This document shows positions 50,541-52,645 of a stretch of DNA of 52,645 nucleotides, piece after piece; the first letter of the stretch is position 1; each line of letters begins with the position of its first letter. Source of the DNA: DAOUFU01 sp034429275 (GTDB lineage: Bacteria > Chloroflexota > Anaerolineae > Aggregatilineales > Aggregatilineaceae); contig DAOUFU010000172.1 in NCBI GenBank assembly GCA_034429275.1, positions 1-52,645 on the forward strand. Direction: 5' to 3'. Both the position numbers and the translations under genes were made by a program. Under the pieces are notes generated by a model, which saw nothing but the letters and a program-made list of their open reading frames with translations, was not told where the DNA came from and did not search any database.

Positions 50541-50554
50541 TACCCTTCTCCTTT

Positions 50555-50564
50555 GAAGCGCTTC
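50555..50564. promoter_or_regulatory. LacI-type operator-like palindrome near the iolB start
   Basis: A perfect 10-bp palindrome GAAGCGCTTC with flanking TT/AA, 14 bases upstream of the iolB ATG. The form resembles LacI/GalR-family operators centred on a CG step. It lies in the 5' UTR. Confidence 0.55.
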
Positions 50565-50603
50565 CAAACCCAAAGAAGCCTCTATTTGTCGCCACTATCT
50601 TCG

Positions 50604-50632
50604 ATAGTACAGCAACCGACAGTGAATTGCAA
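50604..50632 (-). promoter_or_regulatory. iolB promoter
   Basis: On the minus strand TTGCAA (50632-50627), 17-base spacer and TACTAT (50609-50604). The -35 box falls within the operator-like palindrome at 50627-50642. A separate perfect inverted repeat ACTATC/GATAGT (50594-50608) overlaps the -10 region. Confidence 0.55.
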
Positions 50633-50642
50633 TCGATTACAA
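50627..50642. promoter_or_regulatory. LacI-type operator-like palindrome over the iolB -35 box
   Basis: TTGCAATCGATTACAA, a 16-bp palindrome with one mismatched pair, centred on CG. It covers the -35 box, so a bound LacI-family protein would block transcription. With the second site about 75 bases downstream it could form a repression loop. Confidence 0.55.
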
Positions 50643-50672
50643 CACCGGGAAGGACAGGATCGAAAATCGCCA

Positions 50673-50712
50673 GGGACGGCTCGTAAGGTCGTCACCGTTG
50701 ATGAGCCGTCCC
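50673..50712. terminator. Hairpin between the GH42-like gene and iolB
   Basis: GGGACGGCTC (50673-50682) pairs with GAGCCGTCCC (50703-50712), downstream of the minus-strand GH42-like stop codon. No strong T-run follows, so termination is possible but not sure. Confidence 0.45.
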
Positions 50713-50724
50713 CGGTCAGACCGC

Positions 50725-52645
50725 CTATGCTTCAGACAGCGTCAGCCGGTAGACGCGCCCTTGCAAAGGTTCGAGAGCGATAGTCAATGCGCCATCCTGA
50801 ACGATGGGCGCGGGGCCATTCAAGACTTCGACGGCGCTCACAACCGCCCCATCAAACAGTCGAATCTGGGTGGTTATTGTTTCCTGCAAATGGTTGATGG
50901 CAAATAGCAGCGCCGGTCGGTGTTGTGCATCTCGCCACACAGCGATCTCAACGTCTGGATGAGACGATCGGGCAGGCGGCTCGATCCCCGCTTCGGCAAG
51001 AGATGCTGCCAGCCACTGCCGCAGCAGTTCATCGCGCCGAATGTGGAAGGGGAACATGGCTGCCAGGTCGTAATAGCCGGGATAGTTGGTGTAATCCCAG
51101 CCCAGATAACTCCCGGCCAGGATCACCGTGCCTGCGCCTTGCGCAAATCGACAGATGGCGGGCGAGCCATCTTCAAAACGCGCCAGGATGTCTGCTCCGG
51201 GAGGTGGTACCAGCGGCGATGCACTCACCTGGATGGGGACCGGGGTGCCGTTGGCCAGGGTATAGATGCGCGGCTTGTGATCGGTCTGGGCGCGCCACTG
51301 GCTGTACAGGGGTGCATAGGTTGCGTTCAGGCGAGGGGCGTGATCGGCGATCAGCAGACCGCCCGTGTTCACGAAGCTGTGAATCGCCGCTGTGACCTGC
51401 TCCGGCAGGGCCGCGCCTCCCATGACTAACAGTGCTTTGTAACCGCGAGCGGACAGGAAACCCGCCGCGATCTGGTCTTCGTGCAGCACATCGACCGGGT
51501 AGCCGCTCTGGATCAGCATCATGTAGGTGAGCAGCGTGTCGTAGCTCTGATCATCGCTCAACGCCTGGCCCATGGTGGTCCAGGAGGCCAGCAGTGCGAC
51601 CTGAGCAGGCGTGGGGTGGCAGTCGCGCGTGTGTTCGACGAGCGCCAGAAAATCGGCATTGTAGGGTTTGGTTTGCCGCAGCAGTTCATAGCGGACATCG
51701 GGTGCGCCATCGGGCCACTGGCCCCACCATACCAAACCGCGGGCATCATGCGCCATGCAGGAGAAAATCTGCTCGCTCATGCTGTTGGCGGGCAGCTTGT
51801 AGCCCGCCCAGGAATTGAACGCCTGCCCATTGGCGACATTGAGGGTTTTGAAATTGCCCGAACTGCGCATGACGTCCTTGGCATAATCAAAAACATAACA
51901 CTGGTAGCGGTGATCAAATTCGAGCGGGTACATATCCTCATGGGGGAAATCGACCGCCGCACTCATGCGCCACCAATCCGTCCCGGTGTAGACCTGTTGC
52001 CACGAGGCCGGATAGAAGTCATTTAGCTCGTGGGTGGACCAGATCGGCATCACAGCTTTGGCAGCAGCCCCCACACTGGCGAGGAAGTCGGGAATGGCCT
52101 GGGCATGGTGATTCAGCCAGAGCTGCCACAAGGCCGGATCAGAGCCATCACGCGGGGCGGGTGTGGAGGGGTCCCACCCATGCACACGTAGATATTCGGC
52201 AAACGAGGCCGTACAGTAATCGCAGTAGCAGCTTGGCTGCATCGCTGCTCCGCCGCATTCGGGCACGCTGTTGCGGTAATAAGCTTCGTGAACCAGGCTC
52301 ATGATGGGTTTGCCCTCCAGCCGGTAAAGGGCCGGATGATCCCCAAAGTCGCGCAGGAAGCTGGTGGCATGCTGTGTGACCAGATTAAGCAAGGTGGGGT
52401 GGCGGAAGCAGCCCATATTCCAATAGCGCGGGTTATCGGATGTGGTGCCATCGGCGTTAACGATCTTGACTTCGGGGTGCTCGTGGAGGTGCAAGAACTG
52501 GCCAAGCACCGGCACCACCGTCAGGCCGCGCTGATGCGCCGCACTGAGCAAGCCGCGCAGCCTGTCGAGCGCGTCGTGATCGTAGAACTGGTCAAAGAAC
52601 AACCAGATCGAGCGCAGTCCTGCTGCTGCGATCTCATCCAGGTCC
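50725..52645 (-). CDS. GH42-like glycoside hydrolase (cut by window edge)
   Basis: 640 residues within the window; the frame is open through the right edge, so the N-terminus is missing (the visible frame begins DLDEIAAAGLRSIWLFFDQF). A TIM-barrel hydrolase part carries HEAYYRNS and a cysteine cluster CDYC preceded by MQPSCY, like the zinc site of GH42 beta-galactosidases. It is followed by a flavodoxin-like trimerisation segment (about residues 370-490: QVALLASWTTMGQALSD, VLHEDQIAAG, YKALLVMGGAALPE, NTGGLLIADHAP) and a beta-sandwich C-terminus. Activity is likely on galactosides or other plant sugars, but no catalytic glutamate was verified. It lies upstream of iolB. Confidence 0.72.
   Translation of the reverse strand, partial: DLDEIAAAGLRSIWLFFDQFYDHDALDRLRGLLSAAHQRGLTVVPVLGQFLHLHEHPEVKIVNADGTTSDNPRYWNMGCFRHPTLLNLVTQHATSFLRDFGDHPALYRLEGKPIMSLVHEAYYRNSVPECGGAAMQPSCYCDYCTASFAEYLRVHGWDPSTPAPRDGSDPALWQLWLNHHAQAIPDFLASVGAAAKAVMPIWSTHELNDFYPASWQQVYTGTDWWRMSAAVDFPHEDMYPLEFDHRYQCYVFDYAKDVMRSSGNFKTLNVANGQAFNSWAGYKLPANSMSEQIFSCMAHDARGLVWWGQWPDGAPDVRYELLRQTKPYNADFLALVEHTRDCHPTPAQVALLASWTTMGQALSDDQSYDTLLTYMMLIQSGYPVDVLHEDQIAAGFLSARGYKALLVMGGAALPEQVTAAIHSFVNTGGLLIADHAPRLNATYAPLYSQWRAQTDHKPRIYTLANGTPVPIQVSASPLVPPPGADILARFEDGSPAICRFAQGAGTVILAGSYLGWDYTNYPGYYDLAAMFPFHIRRDELLRQWLAASLAEAGIEPPARSSHPDVEIAVWRDAQHRPALLFAINHLQETITTQIRLFDGAVVSAVEVLNGPAPIVQDGALTIALEPLQGRVYRLTLSEA

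Overview
The window is a contiguous piece of a GC-rich bacterial chromosome. Ribosomal-protein gene order, frequent GTG/TTG starts, Thr/Pro-rich lipoproteins, a cyclic-2,3-diphosphoglycerate-synthetase-like GTPase and SpoIIM/ABC-2 proteins suggest a Chloroflexota bacterium, perhaps Anaerolineae. That placement is inference from gene content only. Genes are dense, there are no insertion sequences, phage genes or CRISPR arrays, and base composition looks even.

Layout. 1-7.4 kb: distal spc/alpha ribosomal cluster (secY, map, rpsM, rpsK, rpsD, rpoA, rplQ, truA, rplM, rpsI), lacking adk, infA and rpmJ at their usual places and ending in a clear terminator. 7.4-12.3 kb: mazG-type pyrophosphohydrolase, then a structured leader and pyrB-pyrC-pyrD. 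12.4-17.9 kb: tex, a MaoC-type hydratase, a fabG-type reductase, Asp23-family protein, nusB, tatC. 17.9-23.2 kb: CPGS-like GTPase, membrane-anchored alpha/beta hydrolase, response-regulator/histidine kinase, isoaspartyl peptidase, lipoprotein. 23.2-30.7 kb, minus strand: hsp20-lon, a lone receiver protein, a PHP-AlbA_2 fusion and a GT39-like membrane glycosyltransferase. 31-32.6 kb: cyclic-nucleotide-binding domain protein, a 72-residue protein and a metallo-beta-lactamase-fold hydrolase. 32.7-36.9 kb, minus strand: ABC exporter with an ABC-2/SpoIIM fusion permease, and lgt with a CDP-alcohol phosphatidyltransferase. A tRNA-Pro(CGG) lies at 36956. 37.2-43.1 kb: a 1963-residue bacterial alpha-2-macroglobulin. 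43.3-46.7 kb: pncB, a nucleotidyltransferase-fold protein and a STAS protein. 46.7-49.7 kb: a SAM-I riboswitch with terminator controlling metY-metX. 49.7 kb to the end: iolB with two LacI-type operator-like palindromes, and a GH42-like hydrolase cut by the window edge.

Functional themes. Translation, secretion and transcription genes (secY, ribosomal proteins, rpoA, nusB, tatC, tex) sit with pyrimidine synthesis, SAM-controlled methionine synthesis, proteostasis (hsp20-lon) and envelope work (lgt, phospholipid synthesis, alpha-2-macroglobulin, ABC-2/SpoIIM exporter). The features most worth a second look are the PHP-AlbA_2 fusion, the structured leaders before rpsK, rpsD and pyrB, the nested hairpin before the Asp23 gene, the SpoIIM fusion permease and the double-operator iolB promoter.
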